From: Bacteroidota bacterium | Lineage (GTDB): Bacteria; Bacteroidota; Bacteroidia; Bacteroidales; Dysgonomonadaceae | Length of the DNA: 63,237 nt | NCBI GenBank assembly: GCA_023424395.1 | Contig: JAFADY010000057.1 | Location: 1-63,237, forward strand | Direction: 5' to 3' | Shown: positions 1 through 8,400 of the stretch, in pieces | Position numbering within the stretch: position 1 is the stretch's first letter | How the letters are laid out: the number at the start of each line of letters is the position of its first letter | Translations under genes and position numbers: made by a program | Notes under the pieces: model-generated | What the model was told of the DNA's origin: nothing | Database searches by the model: none | Seen by the model: only the letters and a program-made list of their open reading frames with translations

Positions 1-236
1 TTGCCCGCATTGCGCCTTAATTCCCGGCTTATTGTACTTTTATGTACCCCAACCTCGTGGGCAATCTCTTTTTGAGCAATACCTCTTTTGTGTAAGGTGA
101 AAATTACGTACCTTTGTTTCTCGGTTATAATTTCCCCGAGAATTTTCCCGATTTTAAAATAAAAATAGTCGAAAATTTTCCGGACTTCACCATCAAATAC
201 GTAGATAACTTTCCGGGTGAACCCTAAGCAAATCAA
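1..236 (-). mobile_element. IS30-like transposase, 5' part (cut by window edge)
   Basis: Read on the minus strand, bases 125 down to 1 encode an IS30-type N-terminal helix-turn-helix with the motifs TEKQRY, QKEIAHEVG and HKSTISRELRRN. The catalytic DDE part would lie beyond the left edge. The frame stays open upstream to a TTG at 236-234, which overlaps the stop codon of the SDR gene; there is no in-frame ATG, so the true start is unclear and the gene may be damaged. The family assignment rests on this motif alone. Terminal inverted repeats could not be identified. Confidence 0.7.
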
Positions 237-1006
237 GACATCACCCGTGCAGAAATATTCGTAACCCACTTTCTGGGTAAAAATCGTACGCCGAAGGCGA
301 CAAGTTTGTTCATGGCGCCGTGAATTGCAACGGGTTGCCCTTTCATAATAGCGTTGTACCCCAACATAGCTACTTGGCTTGCATCTGCAATTTTTACGTT
401 TTTCACCAATTGCGAAGCATTCATCCCCGATACTTGCCCGAAATTTGTTTCTGTCGGTCCCGGGCAAAGTGTTGTAATCGTAATACCTTTAGTTTTCGCC
501 TCGCGGCCAATTGCTTCCGATAAATACAACACAAAAACTTTTGTAGCAAAATAAACAGCCATCATGGGGCCGGGCTGAAACGCAGCCGTTGATGAAATGT
601 TCAAAATCTTACCGCTCTTTCGTTCCGACCAATCTTTCAGATATAGATGACAAAACTCAGCCAAAGCCATTGCGTTCAAATTAATCATTCTTCGGTATAC
701 TTCCCAATCAGTTTCAGCAAACAATCCGTAAACGCCAAAACCCGCATTATTCACTAAAAAATCAATATCGATACCCTTGCCCTTAACTTCATCAAAAACT
801 TCTTGGGCTGATCCGGGTGCCGATAGATCTTTTACTATGACGTGAACGATAATTCCATACGCTTGCTCTAAATTCGTTTGCAGCAGCTTAAGTTCATTTT
901 CGCTTCTCGCAACCAGTACTAAATCTACTCCTTTCGAGGCGAAAATATTGGCTAATTCCTTTCCTATTCCTTTGGATGCTCCGGTTATTAATGCTGTTGA
1001 ATTCAT
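233..1006 (-). CDS. SDR-family NAD(P)-dependent oxidoreductase
   Basis: A 257-residue classical short-chain dehydrogenase. The cofactor motif TGASKGIG is at residues 8-15, NNAG at 86-89, and the catalytic Ser139, Tyr152 and Lys156 (YFATK) are all present. The length is normal for the family, and it resembles the DltE/YqjQ-like subgroup. The enzyme should be a cytosolic NAD(P)H-dependent carbonyl reductase or alcohol dehydrogenase; the substrate cannot be told from sequence. It is divergent from the secreted-protein gene at 1095 and its stop touches the IS30-like reading frame, so an insertion has landed immediately downstream. Confidence 0.9.
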   Translation of the reverse strand: MNSTALITGASKGIGKELANIFASKGVDLVLVARSENELKLLQTNLEQAYGIIVHVIVKDLSAPGSAQEVFDEVKGKGIDIDFLVNNAGFGVYGLFAETDWEVYRRMINLNAMALAEFCHLYLKDWSERKSGKILNISSTAAFQPGPMMAVYFATKVFVLYLSEAIGREAKTKGITITTLCPGPTETNFGQVSGMNASQLVKNVKIADASQVAMLGYNAIMKGQPVAIHGAMNKLVAFGVRFLPRKWVTNISARVMS

Positions 1007-1094
1007 ACGTTAAATTTCTATTTATTGTAAAATTAAACTTTTTCTCGCAGATAACGTCATATACAACGAAACAAAAAAATTTGAAATAATTGAT

Positions 1095-1685
1095 ATGAAG
1101 AAATCACTTATTCTTAGCTTGCTCATACTTTTGTTTACGTTATCAGGTTTTGCTCAGGACAAAAAAAGCATCGAAGAGATGGCTCAAAGAAGAGTCGACA
1201 GGGTTTCAGAACAAGTAGAACTTTCCAGAAAAGAAAAAAAACAATTATTGGAACATTATCGCAAAATTGAAGCCGAAAAAACCAAAGAGAGAGAATTGGC
1301 CCAGAAAGAGTACGAAAGAAAACAAAAAGAAAGAGAACAAGAAATCGATAAGCAAAATAAAGAGCTCGAAAAAATACTTGGAAACGAAAAATTTGAAGAG
1401 CTCGAAAAGAAAAGACGCGAAACAGGAATAGACGATAAACGAAAAGATAAAATGGTAGATAATTTCATCGATTTTATAGGAAATTCGATGGAAATGAATG
1501 AAAGACAAAAAGGCCGGCTTCGGGAATATTATTACGAACGAGAAGACGATCTTCGAAAAATAATCAAAAGATTGGAAAGCAGAAAAGGCGACATTGAGAA
1601 AATCTTAAAAGATGAAGAGGAAAAAATAGAAGATATTGTGAAAGAAGAAAAAGAACAAATTACGAAATCGAATTTTGCTATTTAG
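1095..1685 (+). CDS. secreted Lys/Glu-rich coiled-coil protein
   Basis: A 196-residue protein with a signal peptide (MKKSLILSLLILLFTLSGFAQ), so exported to the periplasm or outer membrane. The mature part is extremely rich in Lys, Glu and Arg and should be almost entirely helical. It contains twice a unit of the type 'hydrophobic-S/N-x-K/R-Q/E-K-x-x-L-x-x-Y...' and one 'LEKILGNEKFEEL' segment; the same unit recurs in the next gene. This resembles the LTxxQ/Spy-CpxP style of periplasmic helical proteins, but that link is inference. It lies 12 bp before gene 1698 and is probably cotranscribed with it. Confidence 0.75.
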   Translation: MKKSLILSLLILLFTLSGFAQDKKSIEEMAQRRVDRVSEQVELSRKEKKQLLEHYRKIEAEKTKERELAQKEYERKQKEREQEIDKQNKELEKILGNEKFEELEKKRRETGIDDKRKDKMVDNFIDFIGNSMEMNERQKGRLREYYYEREDDLRKIIKRLESRKGDIEKILKDEEEKIEDIVKEEKEQITKSNFAI

Positions 1686-1697
1686 GAGGAAAAGACA

Positions 1698-2417
1698 ATG
1701 AAAAAATACTTTATGATACTAAGCGCTGCTATATTATTTGCAACTCAAATAAATGCACAGGACATAATCAGGGACAGGCGCATTGAACAACAAAGGCGCA
1801 CAAGCCAAGTTATGTCGGTTGACGAAAGAGTAAAAAGAATGGATGAAGTGCTAAAACTGACCGATAAACAAAAATCCGATTTAGTGGAATATTTTGCTGA
1901 AGTGAATGAGCAAAGAACAAAATCTTTAGAAGGCGTCGATGCCAACCGGTCAACCCGCAGAGCCGCTGCCGAAAACAGACGATTAACTCATAACGCCAAG
2001 TTAAAGGAGATTCTCGGCAACGAAAAATACGACCTATGGATGAAAAGTCCTCAAAATAATCTCCTCCGAAATTCTGAAGTACGAAATACAAGACAATTTA
2101 CAAGAAAAGGAAACACCTCGGGAAGAGCTATAAAAAACAGAACGCCCCTTGCTTCGCAAGAACAGGCCAAGAAACTGAAAGAAAAGCTAAACCTTTCCGA
2201 TTCGCAAGAAAAAGATCTGATAAACTATTTCGACAACGTGAAAAAAGAAAGAGATGCAAGAAGTGCAGAAGCGCAAAAAAACAGAAACGAAAGACGTTTG
2301 GAGATGGAAAAGATCAGAGAACAAAAACTGGAGGAATTGAAGAAAATATTGGGTGAAGAAAAATACAACGATTTACAAGAAATACAAAAAAGCCAACGAC
2401 AAAATAAACGCAGATAA
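1698..2417 (+). CDS. secreted helical protein with two Spy-like repeat units
   Basis: A 239-residue protein with a signal peptide ending near residue 20 (ATQINAQ). Two similar units are visible: 'LKLTDKQKSDLVEYF ... LKEILGNEKYDLW' around residues 50-115 and 'LNLSDSQEKDLINYF ... LKKILGEEKYNDL' around 163-228. The upstream protein carries the same pattern, so the pair looks like tandem paralogues. A GGAGG-like sequence (aggagg) lies at 1684-1689, unusual for this phylum, and may assist translation coupling. Function unknown; a periplasmic chaperone-like or envelope stress role is only a suggestion from the LTxxQ resemblance. Confidence 0.75.
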   Translation: MKKYFMILSAAILFATQINAQDIIRDRRIEQQRRTSQVMSVDERVKRMDEVLKLTDKQKSDLVEYFAEVNEQRTKSLEGVDANRSTRRAAAENRRLTHNAKLKEILGNEKYDLWMKSPQNNLLRNSEVRNTRQFTRKGNTSGRAIKNRTPLASQEQAKKLKEKLNLSDSQEKDLINYFDNVKKERDARSAEAQKNRNERRLEMEKIREQKLEELKKILGEEKYNDLQEIQKSQRQNKRR

Positions 2418-2447
2418 AAAACATTTTTAATTGGGTTCTAATTGATT

Positions 2448-2482
2448 GAGTGTACACCGATTGTGATAATTAGTGTGCACTC
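2448..2482. terminator. hairpin between convergent genes
   Basis: GAGTGTACAC pairs with GTGTGCACTC (10 bp with one G-T pair, 15-base loop) between the convergent ends of the secreted protein gene (2417) and rodA (2488). There is only a weak T-run on the plus side, so a bidirectional terminator is plausible but not certain. Confidence 0.45.
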
Positions 2483-2487
2483 GCCTT

Positions 2488-3945
2488 TTATCTGCGTTTT
2501 CTTGTTTTATCTACCCTTAAAAAAATAAATAATAGAATAGTGAATCCCCACAACGATGAACCGCCGTAGCTAAAAAACGGCAGCGGTATTCCGATGACAG
2601 GCATGATACCTATCACCATGCCGATATTAATCATTAGGTGGAACAAAAAAATACTCACTACGCCGTAACCGTAAACCCGCCCGAAAATAGTGGTTTGGCG
2701 TTCCGCCAAATTGAGTAATCGCAAAACGAATACGGCAAAAAGCACAATAATAAGCGTTGAGCCCAAGAACCCCCACTCCTCGCCTATTGTACAGAAAATA
2801 AAATCGGTATCTTGTTCGGGAACGTATTTCAGTTTTGTTTGTGTACCATTCAGAAAACCTTTTCCCATTAATCCACCCGATCCGATGGCTATTTTGGATT
2901 GACCCACGTGATAACCCGATCCACGCAAATCCTGTTCCATACCCAACGTTACTTTTATACGCATTTGTTGGTGCGGTTGCAGTACATCCGTAAAAACATA
3001 TTCGGTAGATTCCACAAAAGCCACCGAACCCAATAAAAATAACAAAATATAGACATAGCTTTTTTTCCTGTATCTCAACAGTAAATAAAGAACATAAAGC
3101 AAAACTGCTGCCAGAGAAATGATCGCCACCCATCCGAATATTATCTCGAATCCGAATAAAGTAAGGATAAAAGCAACCAAAAAAGGAATCAAAGCCAATA
3201 CTGTAACAATAAAAACAACGTCTTTTCTTTTAATGTAGCTTCGTAACATGCCGACGGTGAAAACTATAATGAGAAGAATCGCTATAAACTCACCCAAAGA
3301 AATAGCCCCCATACTGATATCCGAAAACTTTATTCCGACAATGAAATACACAATGGCAGCCAAACCGATGAATAAAAAACCACCCGGCAAACCTTCCCGA
3401 TAAAGTACAAGAATAAGGCTTAAATAAACCAGTGCCGTTCCGGTTTCACTTTGTAAAATAACCAGAACAAATGGAAGCAGAATAATTCCGGCTACGAACA
3501 GTAAATTTTTACCGTCCATAAGCCTGAATCCGTATGCATTAAACAATTTGGCAAGCATCAAAGCGATAATGAATTTCATAAACTCGGCCGGTTGAAGCCG
3601 CACAGGTCCTAAAACCAACCAAGAGCGAGAACCGTTTATTTCAGGCGCCACAATAAGCGTGATGAGAAGCAACCCAATGCCTACGGCATAAAAAATAAAT
3701 GCGTAAGCTTCGTAAAACGCTACTTCTATTTTAATGAGTGCGAAAGCAAGCACTAACGAAGTACCGATCCAAACAAGCTGCATGCCCGCACGTCCCGACA
3801 AATCGAACATGCTGACAGCATTTTCCAAATCGAAGCTCGCGGCATAAATGTTGAACCAACCAAGAACAACGAACAAAAGATACAAGCCGACCGTAAACCA
3901 ATCGACCCTGCCTTTTTCGTTTATTTCGTTAGTTCCGCTGTACAT
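2488..3945 (-). CDS. rodA: rod shape-determining SEDS glycosyltransferase RodA
   Basis: A 485-residue polytopic membrane protein of the FtsW/RodA/SpoVE family, which polymerises lipid II into glycan strands during cell elongation. Visible family features include the 'GSRSWLVLGPVRLQPAEFMK' segment, the 'GSGGLMGKGFLNGTQTKLKYVPEQDTDFIF' loop split over two stretches, and the C-terminal 'PVIGIPLPFFSYGGSS' motif. It is longer than typical RodA (about 370-420 residues) because of extra membrane segments in the middle (roughly residues 195-300), common in Bacteroidetes. It overlaps mrdA by 17 bases and is last in the mre operon. Confidence 0.95.
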   Translation of the reverse strand: MYSGTNEINEKGRVDWFTVGLYLLFVVLGWFNIYAASFDLENAVSMFDLSGRAGMQLVWIGTSLVLAFALIKIEVAFYEAYAFIFYAVGIGLLLITLIVAPEINGSRSWLVLGPVRLQPAEFMKFIIALMLAKLFNAYGFRLMDGKNLLFVAGIILLPFVLVILQSETGTALVYLSLILVLYREGLPGGFLFIGLAAIVYFIVGIKFSDISMGAISLGEFIAILLIIVFTVGMLRSYIKRKDVVFIVTVLALIPFLVAFILTLFGFEIIFGWVAIISLAAVLLYVLYLLLRYRKKSYVYILLFLLGSVAFVESTEYVFTDVLQPHQQMRIKVTLGMEQDLRGSGYHVGQSKIAIGSGGLMGKGFLNGTQTKLKYVPEQDTDFIFCTIGEEWGFLGSTLIIVLFAVFVLRLLNLAERQTTIFGRVYGYGVVSIFLFHLMINIGMVIGIMPVIGIPLPFFSYGGSSLWGFTILLFIFLRVDKTRKRR

Positions 3946-5851
3946 AAGTATTGGATATTGTTGTGGTATCGTTTTGAGCCGTGATGAGATTTTTTTTGTA
4001 AACGTGGGGTAAAATTGTGGTATTTACGATTCTCTTCTCTATATAAGCATCACGTTCAGGAACTTCACCTTTTAAGTATTTCTGAATCATCAACCTGCCG
4101 ATAGGCACCGCGTTGCTCGCCCCGAAACGTCCGTTTTCAACAATAACGGCAATGGCTACCTGAGGATTATCTTTCGGTGCAAATCCGATAAAAAGAGAAT
4201 GATCGTCGCCATGAGGGTTCTCTGCCGTCCCGGTCTTGCCGCATACTGTTATATCGGGTTCCAAATTGGTTCCGCGGCAGGTGCCTCTCGTTACGGCGTC
4301 TGCCATTCCGGCAACGGTTAATTCAAAATGTTCTCTTTTTATTTTAGAATCTCGTCTGTTGGTAAAAGCGGTATCGAGTGGCGCGCCTTTTCTTTCTTTT
4401 ACTACGTGAGGCGCGTAATAATAACCCCGATTAGCTACAAGTGCAGCAAAATTAGCCAGTTGCAAAGGCGTGGATAAGATTTCGCCTTGTCCGATGGCTA
4501 TGGAGATAATATTGTGGGCAGTCCATCGGTCGTTATTGAGAACGTTTGAATAAAATTTACTGTTAGGAATAAAACCTCTTTTTTCCGAAGGGAGATCGAC
4601 TCCGACTTTGTATCCGAATCCTAAATCTACCATGTGGTTTTTCCAAACTTCAAATGCTTCGTTGGTATTCAAATATCTCGTTCGGTTATTGAGCATTGCA
4701 TTTAAGCCGTAGCAGAAAAAAGAATTACACGATGTTGTCAATGCATATTGCAATGCCGTTGGGGATGCATGTCCGTGACACTTTGGGCGTCCGCCCAAAG
4801 GAGGATATCCGCCGTAGCAACTGTATTTTGTTTCGGGCGTGATGATACCTTCCTCCAAAAAAATCAGTCCTTGAGTTGGTTTAAACGTAGATCCGGGCGG
4901 ATACAAGCCGGCAATGGCTCTGTTTATAAGTGGTTTGTAGGGATTCTGCTCTAACTCCAGGTAATTTTTACTGAAGTTTTTTCCTGTCAATATCGCGGGA
5001 TCGTAACTTGGAGCAGCCACCATACACAAAATTTCTCCCGTTTTCGGTTCGATCATAATGATTGAACCGATTTTGTTTTGCATCAGGTATTCGCCGTAAG
5101 CTTGTAAATCAATATCAATCGACAAATTCAAGTCGCGTCCCGATACGGGCGCTTTATCGTACCCGCCGTCTTTGTATTTTCCTTGTACGCGCCCGTGCGC
5201 ATCGCGCAAAAGCACTTCCACGCCTTTTTCGCCGCGCAGGTCTTCTTCGTGCGACAATTCGATTCCCGATTTACCTACATAATCGCCGCGCACGTAATAC
5301 GGATCGGCAGCCATTTTATTTTTATCCACTTCGGCCACATAACCCAAAATCAATCCCATATTGGGATAAGTGTATTGTCGTTCGGTTCTGTTTTGAATAT
5401 AAATTCCGGGAAACTTGTATAGTTTTTCCTGCAACAAACCATATTCCTCCACATCGAGTTGCGACATAAATAATTGAGGCGTATAAGACGAGTAACCGGG
5501 GTTTTTCCGCCTGTCTTTCATCTCTTCATTCAGTTGCAGAAAAGTAGCTTTATCGATATTCAATGTGTTGCAAAAATCCAGCGTGTCGAATTGTTTCATT
5601 TCACGCACAACCATCATTACATCGTAAGTGGGCTGATTAAAAACCAACAAATTTCCGTTGCGGTCATAAATAGAACCCCGAGAAGGATATAAGGTTTTCC
5701 TGAAAAAAGCATTGCTATCTGCAAAATCGCGATATTGAGGACTGAGTATCTGCAGATTAAATAATTGTATCGAATATACAACAACTATTATCGCAACAAT
5801 AGCCGCGATAACATACTTCCTTTTTGAATATGACTTGCTATTATTTGACAC
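3929..5851 (-). CDS. mrdA: penicillin-binding protein 2 (elongasome transpeptidase)
   Basis: A 640-residue class B PBP with one N-terminal membrane anchor (residues about 12-32) and a periplasmic dimerisation plus transpeptidase domain. The active-site motifs are present: SxxK in 'PGSTFKP', SxN in 'TSCNSF', and KTG in 'CGKTGTAENPHGDDHSLF'. It cross-links new peptidoglycan together with RodA, and the two genes overlap by 17 bases; it also overlaps mreD by 11 bases, indicating tight translational coupling in one operon. The length is usual for MrdA/PBP2. Confidence 0.96.
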   Translation of the reverse strand: MSNNSKSYSKRKYVIAAIVAIIVVVYSIQLFNLQILSPQYRDFADSNAFFRKTLYPSRGSIYDRNGNLLVFNQPTYDVMMVVREMKQFDTLDFCNTLNIDKATFLQLNEEMKDRRKNPGYSSYTPQLFMSQLDVEEYGLLQEKLYKFPGIYIQNRTERQYTYPNMGLILGYVAEVDKNKMAADPYYVRGDYVGKSGIELSHEEDLRGEKGVEVLLRDAHGRVQGKYKDGGYDKAPVSGRDLNLSIDIDLQAYGEYLMQNKIGSIIMIEPKTGEILCMVAAPSYDPAILTGKNFSKNYLELEQNPYKPLINRAIAGLYPPGSTFKPTQGLIFLEEGIITPETKYSCYGGYPPLGGRPKCHGHASPTALQYALTTSCNSFFCYGLNAMLNNRTRYLNTNEAFEVWKNHMVDLGFGYKVGVDLPSEKRGFIPNSKFYSNVLNNDRWTAHNIISIAIGQGEILSTPLQLANFAALVANRGYYYAPHVVKERKGAPLDTAFTNRRDSKIKREHFELTVAGMADAVTRGTCRGTNLEPDITVCGKTGTAENPHGDDHSLFIGFAPKDNPQVAIAVIVENGRFGASNAVPIGRLMIQKYLKGEVPERDAYIEKRIVNTTILPHVYKKNLITAQNDTTTISNTYVQRN

Positions 5852-6359
5852 TCTTTTCGCGTTTATACATTAAACTATCCGTGGCAAATATCAGAACCAA
5901 CGTAATCAGTGACGAGGCTCCTATTCTTATCAACGTGTTTATAACGTTGAACAATGTAAAGGATTCAATAAAAAACAGTAAAGCCTGATGCAACAGCACC
6001 GTAAAAATCGTAAATTTAATGAACCAGGCTGCCCCTGTATAAACACCGGGAACCAATTCTTCAAATTCGTCTTTTGAGTAAAACAGATTCAGCAAAGGTT
6101 TTCTAAATGTTGCCACTATGGTTGTTGCGGCAGCGTTCATGCCGGGTGTGTTTAAAAAAACATCTATGATAAATCCGAGTAAAAATCCGGAGATGATGAC
6201 ATAAAATCTATTTCTGCCCAACGGCAATTTCAACAAAAAATAAATATAGAGGATGGGAGTTGCTACGCCAAATATACTGATGCGATTAAACAACAACACT
6301 TGCAATAATATGAGTATCGCAAAAATCAGTAATTCTATGAAAAAATGAACGGCTTTCAT
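5841..6359 (-). CDS. mreD: rod shape-determining protein MreD
   Basis: A 172-residue, very hydrophobic protein with about five predicted membrane spans, in the fixed order mreB-mreC-mreD-mrdA-rodA. MreD sequences are poorly conserved, so the call depends mostly on position, size and topology; the 'LPLGRNRFYVIISGFLLGFIIDVF' region is typical of the family. It links the cytoplasmic MreB filament and periplasmic MreC to the elongation synthases. It overlaps mreC by 4 bases and mrdA by 11 bases. Confidence 0.9.
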   Translation of the reverse strand: MKAVHFFIELLIFAILILLQVLLFNRISIFGVATPILYIYFLLKLPLGRNRFYVIISGFLLGFIIDVFLNTPGMNAAATTIVATFRKPLLNLFYSKDEFEELVPGVYTGAAWFIKFTIFTVLLHQALLFFIESFTLFNVINTLIRIGASSLITLVLIFATDSLMYKREKSVK

Positions 6360-7204
6360 TCGGTATCCACAGACTCTTCGAGAAGTCTTTGTTCTTCGTA
6401 AAATTTATCGTCAATAATAAATACATCCTGTATGGAATAAAAATCCGTAGCCAGCTGCATATCCAACGTATTGAACTTGTCGTCTTTCGATTTTCCCAAT
6501 CCCGACACATATCCTATGACAATTTCTTTCGGGAAAATACGGGAAAAACTTGTCAGCACCGTGTCTCCTTCTTCAAAAAGCTGATGTTTGGGCAATTCAT
6601 TCAATTGGGCCTCACGGATATGATTTCCATCCCACGAAACAGATCCGGTATTATCGGAACCTTTTAACTTGGCGCTTAACCGGAATTTGGGATTAATAAC
6701 CGGAATAACAACACTATAATTTTTCGATGCATTCAATACAACACCTACAACACCTTTTTGGGAAATTACACCCATATCGGGTTTTACGCCATGCACAATC
6801 CCCCTATTCAAAGTAAGAAAATTATTCACTCCTGAAAAACTCACATTTACAACCTCCGCAGGGATAAAAGTGAATTGAGAAACATACAAAGAATCCGATC
6901 CGAATGCTTGCAAAGCAAGCGAATCTTCGCTGTTTTCAGTAATTATGCTTTTTAAAGCATACAACTCGTTTTCGAGTTTAGCGTTCCGATCCAAGAGTTC
7001 TTTGTTGTTTTTTTGGAGATACAAGAACGCATTTACTTTGTTGGATGTTTCGTAAAACCATCCGGTAATTTTGTTGGCAGAAGTAAGATATATGCTCCTT
7101 TGATAAGAATTATGAGAAAATACGAGATAGAAACTGAAAACGATAAGCAGTATCGCCAACAGCCACGAACTATTTCGAATAATAAAATTGAGAAGGTTTC
7201 GCAT
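6356..7204 (-). CDS. mreC: rod shape-determining protein MreC
   Basis: A 282-residue bitopic protein: one membrane span near residues 13-31, a coiled coil at about 60-90 (LQKNNKELLDRNAKLENEL), then the periplasmic beta domain with 'NRGIVHGVKPDMGVIS' and 'GVVGVVLNASKNYSVVIPVINP'. MreC scaffolds the elongasome in the periplasm and activates PBP2. It sits between mreB and mreD; 95 bases separate it from mreB. Confidence 0.94.
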   Translation of the reverse strand: MRNLLNFIIRNSSWLLAILLIVFSFYLVFSHNSYQRSIYLTSANKITGWFYETSNKVNAFLYLQKNNKELLDRNAKLENELYALKSIITENSEDSLALQAFGSDSLYVSQFTFIPAEVVNVSFSGVNNFLTLNRGIVHGVKPDMGVISQKGVVGVVLNASKNYSVVIPVINPKFRLSAKLKGSDNTGSVSWDGNHIREAQLNELPKHQLFEEGDTVLTSFSRIFPKEIVIGYVSGLGKSKDDKFNTLDMQLATDFYSIQDVFIIDDKFYEEQRLLEESVDTE

Positions 7205-7299
7205 GCAAAAGTTCGCAGTCGACAGTTTGTCGTTTATAGCTTACCGGCTCAATACGCGCTTTTACTGTAAACTGTAAGCCAACCAACCGGAAACTAAAT

Positions 7300-8325
7300 T
7301 TATCTCATCAAAAAGCTGAATTTATCGATATTCCTTAAAGCAATACCCGTTCCTTTCGCAACCACGTGCAACGGATCGTCAACCACTTTAAACGGAATGC
7401 CTATTTTATCGGTAAGTCTTTTATCCAAGCCCCTTAATAAAGCGCCCCCACCGGTAAGGTAAATACCGTTTCTAACAATATCGGCATACAGTTCGGGAGG
7501 AGTTTGTTCGAGTGCGCTCAATACCGCAGAATCCATTTTAGATACCGATTTTTCCAAACAATGTGCTACCTCCTGATACGAAACAGGTACATCCATCGGT
7601 AAAGAAGTCATTCTGTTCGGGCCGTGCACGACAAAATCTTCGGGAGGATCTTGCAACTCTGTCAAAACAGATCCAACATTTATTTTTATTTGTTCGGCGG
7701 TTCGCTCTCCAACTTTCATGTTATGCTGACGCCCCATATAATCCATAATATCTTCGGTAAGATCATCACCGGCAATTTTAATAGATTTGTTAGAAACAAT
7801 ACCACCCAATGAAATCACGGCAATTTCGGTTGTTCCGCCGCCTATATCCACGATCATGTTCCCTTCGGGAGCTTCCACATCCAAACCAATCCCCAAGGCT
7901 GCCGCCATTGGTTCAAAAACCATATATACATCGCGGCCGCCGGCATGTTCGGCAGAGTCGCGCACTGCGCGGATTTCTACCTCTGTGCTCCCCGAGGGAA
8001 TACAAATAACCACACGTAATGAAGGTGCAAATAAACCTCCTTTATTTTTTGTAGCCATTTTTATCATCCCTCGAATCATTTGCTCAGCAGCATTAAAATC
8101 TGCAATCACACCGTCCCTCAAAGGCCTGACAGTCTGTATATTTTCGTGTGTTTTACCATGCATTTGCCTCGCTTTCTCTCCCAAGGCAATCATTTTATCG
8201 GTTTTCCTGTCCAATGCAACAATAGAAGGTTCGTCTAATAAAATCTTACCCGTATTGTTCACAATGATAGAATTGGCAGTTCCTAAGTCCATTGCCAATT
8301 CTTGTGTAAATGAAAATAATCCCAT
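7300..8325 (-). CDS. mreB: actin-like rod shape-determining protein MreB
   Basis: A 341-residue bacterial actin. The nucleotide-binding phosphate-1 motif DLGTANS is at residues 13-19 and phosphate-2 is 'IVDIGGGTTEIAVISLGGI'; 'VFEPMAAALGIGLDV' and the adenosine motif 'YLTGGGALLRGLD' are also clear. It forms membrane-bound filaments that guide lateral wall synthesis. No TAnnTTTG box is visible in the 75 bases before it, so it is probably transcribed from the purH promoter upstream. The ATG at 8325 is well supported. Confidence 0.97.
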   Translation of the reverse strand: MGLFSFTQELAMDLGTANSIIVNNTGKILLDEPSIVALDRKTDKMIALGEKARQMHGKTHENIQTVRPLRDGVIADFNAAEQMIRGMIKMATKNKGGLFAPSLRVVICIPSGSTEVEIRAVRDSAEHAGGRDVYMVFEPMAAALGIGLDVEAPEGNMIVDIGGGTTEIAVISLGGIVSNKSIKIAGDDLTEDIMDYMGRQHNMKVGERTAEQIKINVGSVLTELQDPPEDFVVHGPNRMTSLPMDVPVSYQEVAHCLEKSVSKMDSAVLSALEQTPPELYADIVRNGIYLTGGGALLRGLDKRLTDKIGIPFKVVDDPLHVVAKGTGIALRNIDKFSFLMR

Positions 8326-8400
8326 AATTATTTGTGTTTTAGCCGCTAATTTTATTTATCGGCATATTGAATTTTTTTCTAATTTTTTGATTTTCCTTTT

